A stretch of 64,000 nucleotides of DNA from Cutibacterium equinum (lineage in GTDB: Bacteria; Actinomycetota; Actinomycetes; Propionibacteriales; Propionibacteriaceae), in the NCBI RefSeq assembly GCF_028021195.1, contig NZ_CP115668.1, forward strand, positions 2,046,001 through 2,110,000. The letters run 5' to 3'. The first letter of the stretch is position 1. Each line of letters begins with the position of its first letter. Below, one piece after another: positions 52,355 to 62,105 of this stretch. The translations under genes were made by a program, and so were the position numbers. The notes under the pieces were generated by a model. That model was not told the origin of the DNA and did no database searches. It worked only from the letters and a program-made list of their open reading frames with translations.

Positions 52355-54311
52355 ACTGACATGGGTAGGCAAAGACAAAGTCATCACCCACCACCTCGAC
52401 GTGCCCTACCGCGTCCTCGACCGCCAGTACTCCTTCGACGAGACCGGCCAACACAATGACAACAACGGCTCCGAGAACATGATCATCCATGGCGACAACC
52501 TCGAAGCCCTCAAAGCCCTACTGCCCAAATACGAAGGCAAAGTCGACTGCATCTACATCGACCCTCCCTACAACACCGGCAACGAGGGCTGGGTCTACAA
52601 CGACAACGTGAACGACCCGCGCATCAAGAAATGGCTCGGCGAAGTCGTCGGCAAAGAAGGCGAAGACCTCAGCCGCCATGACAAGTGGCTCTGCATGATG
52701 TACCCACGCCTGCGGCTGCTGCACCGGCTGCTGTCACCGACCGGGGTCATCTTTATCTCGATCGACGATAACGAGGCGGCACCACTGCGGCTCATCTGTG
52801 ACGAGATCTTCGGTAACCGGTGCTTCGTCGCCGATATCTGCTGGCAACGCACCTACTCCACACGAAACGATTCCAAAGGCATCCCGGCCGAGGTCGAACA
52901 CCTTCTCGTCTTCTCCAAACAGCCCGGATGGAACCCAAACAAGCTGGAACGCACCGAAGACATGGATTCGATCTACAAGAATCCCGACAACGATATTCAG
53001 CCTTGGACCAGCTCTGATGCTTTCGCGCCTGGTGCGGCAACTCACCAAGGAATGGTGTACGCGGTCCAGTCTCCATTTACAGGGGAATTCATTTATCCTG
53101 CACGTGGTCGATGCTGGACATTTGAACAATCTGAAGTTCTTCGGCTGATGCGGGGTTGGACTGAATACGAGCTCCGTGATCTCGATGACGCAGAGAAGAG
53201 GGCTGAAGTGTGCGGCATCCCTGTCGCTGCCGTTAAGCCGGACGTGCTCGGAATTGTTCTGAGCAAACCCTTGGACGAGGCCCGTGCGGATGCCCAGGCA
53301 GTGATGGATCGCGGGCAGTGGCCACGCTTCTACTTCACTAAGGGTGGATACGGAGGAGTTCGACGCAAAACCTATCTCGATAGTGTTGGAGGTCTGTTGC
53401 CAACAAATTTCTGGCCCTATGACGTGGCCGGGCACACAGACGAGGCAAAGAAAGAGGTTCGCGCGATCTTTGACGGCCGGGTGGCATTCGATACCCCGAA
53501 GCCGACTCGGCTCATCGAACGGATCCTGAAAATCGCAACCGAGCCCGGTGACCTAGTGTTGGACTCGTTTGCAGGCTCTGGCACAACCGGTCAAGCCGTG
53601 CTGAACGTCAACAAGCAAGATGGCGGAGAGCGCAGATTCATTCTTGTCGAACTCGGCGACTACGCCGATACGGTGACTGCTGAGCGCGTTCGCCGCACGA
53701 TTCACGGGTTCAAAGACACACGTACCGAAGAGCACGTGCTGTTCGAGGAGAAACTGACTTTGAGCGCGTTGCGCAAGGGCGAGAACCTTTTGGCGGAGGC
53801 CACGGAAATTTTCGAGCAGGCACGGGGCAACTACACGAAAGTGCTGCGGCCGAAGATCGTCACAAAAGTTACCGGCAAGTCAGGCTCATCCTTTGTTCAA
53901 GTGGTTGCACGACAGGAGCACGAGGACGATGTTTCGGGTACCGGCGGCAGCTTTTCCTACTACGAACTTGGCTCCCCACTACTTATTGGTGGCGACCTGA
54001 ATCCTGAGGTTCCGTTGGAGCGTGTGCGTGAGTACATCTGGTTCACGGAGACTGGCCAGGCATACGAGTCAGGCTCGGCCGATATTCATGCTGACTTCCT
54101 GGGGCGTTCTGTTACCGGGGTGGCGTATTTCTTTGCTTTTGATGCCGAGGCACCGACTGTGCTTGATCGGGAGTATTTGGCGTCAATCCCGGCGGAGTGT
54201 GCGGCTGAGGCGTATGTGATGTATGCCGATACGTGTGTGCTGTCTGAGCAGGAGTTGGCGGCGCATTCGATCACGTTTAAGAAGATCCCTCGGGATATCA
54301 CCCGCTTGTAA
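52347..54311 (+). CDS. Type III restriction-modification, methyltransferase subunit (Mod)
   Basis: A 654-residue N6-adenine methyltransferase of the beta class. The catalytic motif DPPYNTG (72-78) comes first, the target-recognition region lies in the middle, and the SAM motif FAGSGTTGQAV (408-418) near the end. This order and length match type III Mod subunits. Mod sets the specificity of the system and protects host DNA. It overlaps the upstream HTH gene by 8 bp and is followed by res after 16 bp. The recognition site cannot be predicted. Confidence 0.9.
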   Translation: MPELTWVGKDKVITHHLDVPYRVLDRQYSFDETGQHNDNNGSENMIIHGDNLEALKALLPKYEGKVDCIYIDPPYNTGNEGWVYNDNVNDPRIKKWLGEVVGKEGEDLSRHDKWLCMMYPRLRLLHRLLSPTGVIFISIDDNEAAPLRLICDEIFGNRCFVADICWQRTYSTRNDSKGIPAEVEHLLVFSKQPGWNPNKLERTEDMDSIYKNPDNDIQPWTSSDAFAPGAATHQGMVYAVQSPFTGEFIYPARGRCWTFEQSEVLRLMRGWTEYELRDLDDAEKRAEVCGIPVAAVKPDVLGIVLSKPLDEARADAQAVMDRGQWPRFYFTKGGYGGVRRKTYLDSVGGLLPTNFWPYDVAGHTDEAKKEVRAIFDGRVAFDTPKPTRLIERILKIATEPGDLVLDSFAGSGTTGQAVLNVNKQDGGERRFILVELGDYADTVTAERVRRTIHGFKDTRTEEHVLFEEKLTLSALRKGENLLAEATEIFEQARGNYTKVLRPKIVTKVTGKSGSSFVQVVARQEHEDDVSGTGGSFSYYELGSPLLIGGDLNPEVPLERVREYIWFTETGQAYESGSADIHADFLGRSVTGVAYFFAFDAEAPTVLDREYLASIPAECAAEAYVMYADTCVLSEQELAAHSITFKKIPRDITRL

Positions 54312-54327
54312 GGCCAGGAGCTCGATC

Positions 54328-56982
54328 ATGGAATTGAAGAAGTATCAAAAGCGTGTGATTGCCGACCTGACGGACTACCTTGCGCAGCTGAAGGAGCACT
54401 CGTCACTGAGCGAGGCGTTTACCGCGTTTTGGGAGTCACGCCAGATCCCTGTTGGTAGGGATGGTATCCCTGGGTATCAGAACATCATCGATGAGGTTCC
54501 GCATGTGTGTTACAAGGTGCCCACGGGTGGTGGTAAGACGTTCTTGGCGTGTGCGTCGGTGAAGCCGATTTTTGATGCGTTGCCGCTGGTGCGTCGCCGG
54601 GCGGTGGTGTGGCTTGTGCCGTCCGATGCGATATTGACCCAAACGTTGGCAGCGTTGAAGGATCCGCATCACCCGTACCGTCAACGGTTGAATGCTGACT
54701 TCACTGGCCGCGTGGAGGTCTACTCGAAGGAGGAACTGCTGGCCGGGCAGAACTTCAGCCCCGCTACGGTGGCTGAGCAGTTGTCAGTGATGGTGCTGTC
54801 GTATGACTCGTTCCGCTCGGCAAATAAGGAAGGCCGTAAGGCGTATCAAGCTAACGGCAATCTGGCACCGTTCGCGACTGCGTTGGGTGCCCCGGAGCAG
54901 CCGATCGAGAACGCTGATGAGACTGCGCTGTTCCAGGTGATTAATCAGCTCAATCCGGTGGTGATCGTGGATGAGTCGCATCATGCCACGAGTAACTTAA
55001 GTACCGAGATGCTGGTGAACTTCAACCCAGCGTTCATTCTTGATCTGACAGCGACACCGAAGAAGCAGTCGAACATCATCTCGTACGTTGATGCGTTGGC
55101 GTTGAAGAACGAGAACATGGTCAAGCTCCCGGTGATCGCCTACAACCGGTCTTCGCAGGCTGAGGTGGTCACGGATGCGATCGATCTGCGACAGTCACTC
55201 GAAACCGCAGCCGCCCAGCAACAAGCTGCGGGTGGGCGCTATATTCGCCCGATCGTGCTGTTCCAGGCGCAACCGAAGACCGGCGAGGATGCCACGTCAT
55301 TCGAGAAACTGCGTGACAAGCTGGTAGGCACCGGCATCCCGGCCGAGCAGATCGCTATCAAGACGGCAAACATCAACGAACTCAAGGGTGTGGATCTGCT
55401 GAGCCCTGAGTGCGAGATCCGCTATATCATCACGGTCAATGCGCTCAAGGAGGGCTGGGACTGCCCGTTCGCCTACATTTTGGCGTCCCTTGCGAACAAG
55501 ACCAGCCAAGTGGACGTGGAGCAGATCCTGGGCCGTGTGCTTCGCCAGCCTCACGCCGCCCGGCAGCGCAACCAGCTGTTGAACATGAGCTACGTATTGA
55601 CCTCATCGAATGATTTCAGTGCCACGCTCGAACAGATCGTTGCGGGCTTGAATAGTGCAGGGTTCTCCAGGCGCGACTTCCGTGCCGCAGACGAATCGGT
55701 ACTTGATTTCACCCCAGGGTCAACCGCGCCAGCTCCTCAACCGCAGCCCGGGAAACCTGTGGATGAATCCGTAACTGCTGACGAAGATTTCCTCGATTTC
55801 GATGAGAACGATGTCGCCTCCGGCCTGGAGCAGCGAGGCACGGCTGCAGGCGAGACAGCCGAGCCTGGTGACGCTCATGCCGGGTTGGCGTCGATGCTCG
55901 AGCACGCTGCACAGCAAGGAGCTGATTATGAGCATGAGGCAGAGCAGGCGGCGCAGCTTGGTGATGTTTTTGTTCCCTCGGATTTGGAGGACACTGTGGA
56001 CACTACGGAAATGATCGCCGACTACCGTGACGAAGTCTCCGAGCTGAAGATTCCGCAGTTTGTTATCCAGACTCCTCCGTCGGTGTTGTTCCCAACTGGC
56101 GGTGACGGGGTGGATCTTCTGCGCAATGATGCGCTTGCCGCAGACTTCGTGCTGCGCGATAAGGACATTCAACTCGACCTGACGATCGCTGACGAGCAGA
56201 TGTACAAGATCGATGTGAAGAAACAAGCTGATGTGCCGCGCGCGTTCCGCATGAGTGCCTCTGACCAGAAGATCATGCGGGAACACTTCAGCAGGCTGAG
56301 TGTCGAATCCCAGAAACGCAACGCTGCCGAAGCGATCTATGAGCGCCTTAAGCCGATCAACTCTGTCAACGATTCCGACCTGCGTTCCTACATCGGGCGG
56401 ATTGCCGACAACTTCGGGCCTGAGGATCTGTTGACCTACCAGGAGCGGCCGAACGCTGTGGCCGACAAAATCCGCGACAAGATCAAGGGGCTGTTGGAGG
56501 AGTACAAAACCAAGAAGTTCTATGACGCGATCGAAACCCGCCACATCGACATTCGATACACCTACAATCTGCCGGTGGTGATTCAGCCCATCCACTCGAC
56601 CTCGCTGATCGGCGGTTCGCTTTATGAGGCCGAAGACCAGATGAATAAGGACGAGACGGAATTCGCCGCCCGGTTCTCAGGCATGGAGAACGTGCGGTGG
56701 TGGCATCGCAACATTGAACGAAAAGGCTTCGCAATCAATGGCCCGTTCAACCACTACCCGGACTTCATTGTGATGACCACCAGCGGCACCGTGGTGATGG
56801 TCGAGCCTAAGGGAGAACAGCTCAAGAACGATGACTCCAGGCGCAAAATCAAGCTCGGCAACAAGTGGGCCTCGCTAGCAGGTAACCAGTTCCGGTACTA
56901 CATGGTGTTCCAAGACGGTGTTACACCGCTGGAAGGTGCACTGAACCAGTCGCAGTTCTTCTCGATCCTCGAGCAGCTCTAA
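54328..56982 (+). CDS. Type III restriction-modification, helicase-nuclease subunit (Res)
   Basis: An 884-residue superfamily 2 helicase with nuclease. Motif I is VPTGGGKTF (64-72), motif II VDESHHATS (about 214), motif III LTATPKK, and motif VI QILGRVLRQPHA (about 405). The C-terminal nuclease domain shows PDFIV...MVEPKG, with Asp812, Glu826 and Lys828, the PD-(D/E)XK set of type III Res. The ATG has AGGAG eight bases upstream. All residues needed for activity appear present, so with Mod it should form a working system. Confidence 0.9.
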   Translation: MELKKYQKRVIADLTDYLAQLKEHSSLSEAFTAFWESRQIPVGRDGIPGYQNIIDEVPHVCYKVPTGGGKTFLACASVKPIFDALPLVRRRAVVWLVPSDAILTQTLAALKDPHHPYRQRLNADFTGRVEVYSKEELLAGQNFSPATVAEQLSVMVLSYDSFRSANKEGRKAYQANGNLAPFATALGAPEQPIENADETALFQVINQLNPVVIVDESHHATSNLSTEMLVNFNPAFILDLTATPKKQSNIISYVDALALKNENMVKLPVIAYNRSSQAEVVTDAIDLRQSLETAAAQQQAAGGRYIRPIVLFQAQPKTGEDATSFEKLRDKLVGTGIPAEQIAIKTANINELKGVDLLSPECEIRYIITVNALKEGWDCPFAYILASLANKTSQVDVEQILGRVLRQPHAARQRNQLLNMSYVLTSSNDFSATLEQIVAGLNSAGFSRRDFRAADESVLDFTPGSTAPAPQPQPGKPVDESVTADEDFLDFDENDVASGLEQRGTAAGETAEPGDAHAGLASMLEHAAQQGADYEHEAEQAAQLGDVFVPSDLEDTVDTTEMIADYRDEVSELKIPQFVIQTPPSVLFPTGGDGVDLLRNDALAADFVLRDKDIQLDLTIADEQMYKIDVKKQADVPRAFRMSASDQKIMREHFSRLSVESQKRNAAEAIYERLKPINSVNDSDLRSYIGRIADNFGPEDLLTYQERPNAVADKIRDKIKGLLEEYKTKKFYDAIETRHIDIRYTYNLPVVIQPIHSTSLIGGSLYEAEDQMNKDETEFAARFSGMENVRWWHRNIERKGFAINGPFNHYPDFIVMTTSGTVVMVEPKGEQLKNDDSRRKIKLGNKWASLAGNQFRYYMVFQDGVTPLEGALNQSQFFSILEQL

Positions 56983-57004
56983 ACCGAAAGAAGGGCGTGA
57001 GTCG

Positions 57005-57940
57005 ATGGACGCAGGTGACCAGTTGAGCATGTCGTTGTCTCGCACGTCAAGAGACAGCGGCTTCAACGCGATCTTCACCGAGGTCAGCCACCCTCACACG
57101 CTCGGATTGAAGAATGCTGAACAACTACGCTTGTTCCACCTCGCGGTGCAAAACAGTCGGTTCTCTCACCGAGATCTGATCAGCTTCCTACGTCTAAATT
57201 TGGGACGTTACGTGTTTTCCCGAGCCGAAATCGCCGACTACACAGTCACTGATAGGACTGAGCTGATCGTCTACGACGCTGCCGGACGAATGGGGACCCA
57301 AGACAGCGGACAAGGACTCGGGGAACTCATGCTCTACATCCTGCTCGAGCAGGTCCTTAATGCACCGAAGGTATTAAGCAAGATTGAGCTCAATCAGCAA
57401 GCCGGGCACACGCGTAGCCGCTGTGATGCCATCCATCTGCTTACCCCCGATGGTGGCACCCCGGTGAGCAGTATCGTCTTCGGAACCTCCAGCCTGAGCG
57501 GAGACATCCAAGACGCAATTGACGACGCCTTTGACAAGATCGTGCAGATCGAGACGAACTCAGCAACAGAATGTCAGCTGGCTGAAGAACAGGTGTTCAC
57601 AACCTTCCTCGACTCGGGAACAGCCAAGACCATCAAAGAACTTCTGATCCCGCAACCTGGCGGGGCTGTTTCTTACGACAGTTCCTACGGAATCTTCCTC
57701 GGCTACAACCTTGGGCTCCTACCCGGCAATTACAGCAACGACGATTACCGGCATCAGTTGGACTGGAAAATGGGCCACGATATCGCCCACCACGCCTCCT
57801 ATATCGCCAACAAGATCACAACCCTGAACCTAGGCACACACGCCTTCTACGTCTACGTCCTCCCATTCGACGACAGTGACACAGATTCCGTTTCGATCAT
57901 GGACGCCGTGCTGCAGCGAGGAGGTAAGACCAGTGGCTGA
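57005..57940 (+). CDS. hamA: HamA (DUF1837), Hachiman antiphage subunit
   Basis: A 311-residue protein matching DUF1837/HamA. LGELMLYILLEQVLNAP (about 105-121), SRCDAIHLL (about 138-146) and SSIVFGTSSLSGDIQDAIDDAF (about 155-176) follow the family order. HamA is the nuclease-fold subunit paired with helicase HamB; together they guard against phage by acting on DNA. In HamA proteins I know, the third segment carries a GE-x-K active-site motif; here it reads GTSS (160-163), so the catalytic pair may be lost. The next gene, a long helicase, overlaps it by 8 bp, the usual hamAB arrangement. Confidence 0.78.
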   Translation: MDAGDQLSMSLSRTSRDSGFNAIFTEVSHPHTLGLKNAEQLRLFHLAVQNSRFSHRDLISFLRLNLGRYVFSRAEIADYTVTDRTELIVYDAAGRMGTQDSGQGLGELMLYILLEQVLNAPKVLSKIELNQQAGHTRSRCDAIHLLTPDGGTPVSSIVFGTSSLSGDIQDAIDDAFDKIVQIETNSATECQLAEEQVFTTFLDSGTAKTIKELLIPQPGGAVSYDSSYGIFLGYNLGLLPGNYSNDDYRHQLDWKMGHDIAHHASYIANKITTLNLGTHAFYVYVLPFDDSDTDSVSIMDAVLQRGGKTSG

Positions 57941-60587
57941 GACCCCTGTCAACGTTGGGGAGCTGGTCTTCAACGATATTGACTCTAATGGCTTTCTCCA
58001 GCAGCTTTACGCCAACCTGCTCTACAACTACGGTCTTTACCGGCTCCGACTTCCGAAGCGTGAACCCTACGATGTTGATGTGGAAGCAGCTCTGCGGTTT
58101 GCCGACCTGCTGTCAAAATCCACCCATCCTGACAATCGCGACACCCACCGAGTGTGGGCGCAAGAGATCGCACTGCTGTGCCAGATCCTTTATCCAAACG
58201 ATCCACTCACGCAGGCTTACGTTCCCGCCATCTTCACCACACTGGGCAACTACCCAGGACTACGCCAATTGGGTGTGACTGCAGATACCGGCTTCCTTGA
58301 TACAGCATTTAACGCTTACCAGGCCCAGTATTTGACGGTTCCTGGGGATCCCGCAATGAAGTTCTTCGTCCCTCAAAAGAAAATCTACGAGCGCCTGACC
58401 GACGGCAAGTTCTCGTTCTCGGCTCCCACCTCGTTGGGTAAGTCCTTCATCATGCGTACCTTCATCACGAACCAGATCAAATCCGGGGTCAAGGAAAACT
58501 ACGCGATCATCGTGCCTTCCAAGGCGCTGATCAACGAGACCCGTTCAAAATTGATCGCCGATCTTGGAGAAGATCTCGAACGGTACGACTACCGTATCGT
58601 CAGCGCCGCCGGGGACATCGTGCTCGAAGGCGACCATCATTTCATCTTCGTCCTCACCCCAGAACGACTGCTCTACCTCCTGATCGGCAAACCCTCGATC
58701 GAGTTCGCCTACGTCTTCTTTGACGAATCGCACAAGCTCTCAGGCAAAAACAGCCGAGCACCGTTCTACTACCAAACCGTCACAATCCTTCAACACCGAC
58801 CCAAGCCACCGCACTTTATCTTCGCCTCACCCAACATTCCCAACCCAGAAATCTTCCTCAGACTCATCAACCCCGAAACTGGTGAAAGCGAAGCCAACGC
58901 AATTGCAACCCAGTATTCACCAGTCGTGCAGTTCAAATACCTTGTCAACCTGTATGACGATACGATCTCCAGCTACAACGACTACACCCAAGAATTCAGC
59001 CACCTGGCGTCCATCGAACGCCCGGGAACCACTGCTGCGGACATCACTCGATTTGTTGGCGAATCGTCACGGCGGTTGAACAACCTTGGCCAAACCATCG
59101 TGTTCCACTCAGCCCGTCAGCGCGCGGTGGACGCCGCCCGAGAATACGCCGAGGGGATGGCAAACCTCAACGACGAGGACCTCGACGCGCTCGCCAAAGA
59201 CATCGAACGCGATGTCCATGAGGACTACTATCTCAGCGACCTGATTCGTAAAGGCATCAGCTACCACATCGGCTACCTCCCACCAGCGATCCGAGAACGC
59301 ATTGAAGGCCTGTTCCGCGAAGGAAAAATAGCGACGCTGTTTTGCACCAGCACGCTACTCGAAGGAGTCAACCTCCCAGCCGACAACCTCGTCATTACAA
59401 CGAACAAGATCGGCCGATCAGGCATGACACCAGTCGATTTCAAGAATCTCATCGGCCGCGTTGGACGCATCGAGTTCAATCTCTACGGCAACGTCTTCAT
59501 CGTCGTCGGCCAAGACCTCGCTGACGAGCAAAAGGCGAAGGAACTCTTGCAAGCATCCGTGCCCACGCAGAAGCTCTCCATCGAAACCGACTCCCACATC
59601 ATCAGCAACAGGATGAAACAAGATGTCGTCAATGATCTCCAAGAAGGAAAGATCGAGTTCACCAAGGGAAATGAGACCTACGAACGCTACGACATGAAAC
59701 GAAAGTTTGGCCTCATGCTGCTGCGCGACATCACCACCGGCCGTCAAAGCCTAGTTCGTGAAGAATTCTCCGACTACCTCAACGAACAAACCATTAGCAG
59801 AATTCATACTGCCTTTGCACAACGAGAAACCCAACAAGATGATGACATCAACGTTTCCGTTGACCAAACAGAATCCTTAGCCGACGCCATCAAAGCCGGA
59901 CTTAAATATCCACAAATCTCTCAAGACGGCAAGTTCGACTACGACACGACGCTGGCTTTTCTGGAAAGGCTCGCCTCAATTTTCAAATGGCGGATCTATG
60001 ACCCAGAGACACTAGGCAAAACAGCACGCGGCAGCAACCAACTCACCCTGCTGCGCTGGTACACAGTCTTACTCACCCAGTGGATGGAAGGCCACGGGCT
60101 TCGCTCAATCATGAACCGCGCCCTCGACTACCATCTAAGGCAAGGAACGCTCTACATCGCTGGAAAGGGCGAAATCCGGTACGAAAACACACTCCAGCAT
60201 CGCAACATCGTCATCAGCGAAATTCTCAAGGTACTCGAAGATGTGATCCTGTTTAGCCTGTCTAACTATTTCCTGAAGTTCTCCAACGAATACAAGAAAG
60301 TCCATGGTGTCGAGCAATTCAAAAACGACTGGTACGAATACGTCGAATACGGTACAACGAAGCAAGAAACCATCCTGCTCCAACGACTCGGATTCACCCG
60401 TGAAAGCGCCACCTACATTCGTACCAACATTTCTAACGCACTCATCCTTCACGAGGGAACTCCCTACTTGAACCCCCTCCTCCTCGAAAGTACCAACATC
60501 AACGTTCGCAAAGAAGCCAACGAAATCCGTTACAACGTGCCTGAAGCGTTCTCGCTCCCAAGTAGCTACTTTCCGCACCATAACTAA
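57933..60587 (+). CDS. hamB: HamB, Hachiman helicase subunit
   Basis: An 884-residue superfamily 2 helicase. Walker A is APTSLGKS (164-171), motif II FDESH (264-267), motif III FASPN, and motif VI LIGRVGRIEFN. After a 160-residue N-terminal domain and the two RecA lobes come about 350 further residues. I start at the GTG preceded by AGGAGG at 8 bases, overlapping the hamA stop. In Hachiman, HamB translocates on DNA and controls HamA. An intact helicase next to DUF1837 is the strongest evidence for Hachiman. Confidence 0.85.
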   Translation: MAETPVNVGELVFNDIDSNGFLQQLYANLLYNYGLYRLRLPKREPYDVDVEAALRFADLLSKSTHPDNRDTHRVWAQEIALLCQILYPNDPLTQAYVPAIFTTLGNYPGLRQLGVTADTGFLDTAFNAYQAQYLTVPGDPAMKFFVPQKKIYERLTDGKFSFSAPTSLGKSFIMRTFITNQIKSGVKENYAIIVPSKALINETRSKLIADLGEDLERYDYRIVSAAGDIVLEGDHHFIFVLTPERLLYLLIGKPSIEFAYVFFDESHKLSGKNSRAPFYYQTVTILQHRPKPPHFIFASPNIPNPEIFLRLINPETGESEANAIATQYSPVVQFKYLVNLYDDTISSYNDYTQEFSHLASIERPGTTAADITRFVGESSRRLNNLGQTIVFHSARQRAVDAAREYAEGMANLNDEDLDALAKDIERDVHEDYYLSDLIRKGISYHIGYLPPAIRERIEGLFREGKIATLFCTSTLLEGVNLPADNLVITTNKIGRSGMTPVDFKNLIGRVGRIEFNLYGNVFIVVGQDLADEQKAKELLQASVPTQKLSIETDSHIISNRMKQDVVNDLQEGKIEFTKGNETYERYDMKRKFGLMLLRDITTGRQSLVREEFSDYLNEQTISRIHTAFAQRETQQDDDINVSVDQTESLADAIKAGLKYPQISQDGKFDYDTTLAFLERLASIFKWRIYDPETLGKTARGSNQLTLLRWYTVLLTQWMEGHGLRSIMNRALDYHLRQGTLYIAGKGEIRYENTLQHRNIVISEILKVLEDVILFSLSNYFLKFSNEYKKVHGVEQFKNDWYEYVEYGTTKQETILLQRLGFTRESATYIRTNISNALILHEGTPYLNPLLLESTNINVRKEANEIRYNVPEAFSLPSSYFPHHN

Positions 60588-60596
60588 GGCATAGAC

Positions 60597-61529
60597 ATGG
60601 CAACATCTGCTCTCCACCGTGAACTTGGAGTACCGGCACGCACGCCCGTGACCTATGAGCTTCTTTGTAAACTCGCTGAGCACGGCGTCCGCGAGCAATC
60701 TGACCTCGACTTTAAACAAACGCTCTACCACCCGAAGAACGAGAAGGATAAGCGAGAACTCGTCAAGGACGTGTGCGCCATGGCTAATTCCGGAGGTGGT
60801 TGGATCATCTGTGGCATAGCCGAAGACGACAGTGCCGCCGCCCATGCCCCTGGAGTCAACCTGGCAATAACGAGTGAGACAGATGTACACCAGCTTCTAG
60901 AAAGCCGACTTGACCCACCAGTGACTGTTGACATCCGTATCTACGAAAGCGCGAACCGAGATACAACTCTCGTAGCTCTACGCGTTCCTGATTCTCCAAA
61001 TAAGCCACACTTAGTGCGAGCTACGAAGACTGACGGTCAAGAGCTTGTGGACACAAGAACTTTTCGAGTTCCACTTCGAAAAGGCGCAAGTACAGTCTGG
61101 CTAGACGAAAGGACAATTCGCAGTCTGTATCGCAAGAGCCTCAGCATCGCCGAAGAAACAGAAGCCCTGAAAATTCACCGCCTTGAGGAACTTGCAGCTA
61201 AGGCTGCCGATGAGTTCCCTGGTGTCGCGCTTGCGCTAGTGCTCAGCCCCCACGACCCGCTTTCGGGAAAACTCAACAAACAAGAGGTTCAAAAGCTACT
61301 CCAGGATGTCGACTCGGATAGATTCACGCTGAACCAAGGATATTCCTCCCTGCACGGCATATCTGGATCGCTAATCGTAGGCGATCGTCGTTACATAGGT
61401 AAACAATCTTCTAATCGCCGTCACAGACTCGGAACTGCATGCTCGCCTCGTCCCACATGGCGAAGCACCCATCATCATCCGCAGAAACGAAGGCGCCTGG
61501 GCAAGCAGTCTTCTTCGCCCCCGAAATGA
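60597..61529 (+). CDS. AlbA_2/Schlafen-like protein, frameshifted
   Basis: A 310-residue ORF with an AlbA_2 (Schlafen AAA_4-type) domain in the first 150 residues: EQSDLDFKQTL (about 32-42) and VCAMANSGGGWIICGIAEDD (about 60-79) are the signature. A mixed region follows to about residue 265 (GDRRYI). After that the reading frame turns into a Arg/Ser/His-rich run without protein character. The neighbouring frame resumes sense with VNNLLIAVTDSELHARLV, so one base has been gained or lost near 61395-61400. It starts 9 bp after hamB, as last gene of the operon. Schlafen-type proteins can bind or cleave RNA; the role here is unknown. Confidence 0.65.
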   Translation: MATSALHRELGVPARTPVTYELLCKLAEHGVREQSDLDFKQTLYHPKNEKDKRELVKDVCAMANSGGGWIICGIAEDDSAAAHAPGVNLAITSETDVHQLLESRLDPPVTVDIRIYESANRDTTLVALRVPDSPNKPHLVRATKTDGQELVDTRTFRVPLRKGASTVWLDERTIRSLYRKSLSIAEETEALKIHRLEELAAKAADEFPGVALALVLSPHDPLSGKLNKQEVQKLLQDVDSDRFTLNQGYSSLHGISGSLIVGDRRYIGKQSSNRRHRLGTACSPRPTWRSTHHHPQKRRRLGKQSSSPPK

Positions 61530-61719
61530 ATCGATGCCTATTAAGCATTTCAGAACCATCACCCACACTCTTCAAGCCAGCCCGACACCAGAGGAAGAGC
61601 ACGAAATCCTCACTGACCTCATCGCCGAGGTGCTTAACCAGGGCGGCATCGAAACGACGCGCCTACTCCAGCCGCTTCAGCAACACGAAGAATCAAGCCC
61701 CTCACCTAGAACTCAGTAA
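61399..61719 (+). pseudogene. Continuation of the AlbA_2-like gene in another frame
   Basis: About 106 codons read VNNLLIAVTDSELHARLVPHGEAPI through LRPRNESMPIKHF to QQHEESSPSPRTQ and a stop. The composition is normal protein and fits as the true C-terminus of the previous gene, which would then be about 374 residues. Confidence 0.6.
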
Positions 61720-62105
61720 TGCAGGCACCAAACCACACCCGCCCGCCACTCCGTGCACAGCCTGAGAGGCTGAAAGCGCGGAGGACGGGCTGGTAGAAGG
61801 CTTCTTCACCCCAGCAGTCGCTAACTCCGCGCCTCGCATCCGTCAGCGAACCGTATGAGGTCACCGCATACCTTTTGATGGCTCAGGTACCGGCCTCTGT
61901 ACTGGGTGCACTTCACTGATCCAACTCAGGCCATTTCGCCGAACTTGCCCCCGAGACCGCGCTTCAAGATGGGACCCGAAAGATCATCGGCTCCCGAGGA
62001 ATCCGCTTCAGTTTCGCCTTTTCGCTGGTAACAGCGCATTTCCTACGTCGCTAGAGCCCAGTCGCGCACACTACGATTTTGTATCAACGTCTGAATCCAA
62101 CGTTT
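61720..62105. other. Gene-free right end of the inserted segment
   Basis: About 385 bp between the defence operon and the hsdM fragment. I see no recognisable gene, tRNA or inverted repeat. Short open stretches on both strands do not resemble known proteins. The boundary with hsdM lies at about 62105. Confidence 0.4.

Noticed and set aside
51279-61719. BREX or DISARM system
   Set aside because: No PglZ, BrxC, BrxL, DrmA or DrmB-like protein. The methyltransferase and helicases fit type III RM and Hachiman instead.
40886-62105. Complete prophage
   Set aside because: There is no integrase, terminase, portal, capsid, tail or lysis gene. Only a replication and control module is visible.
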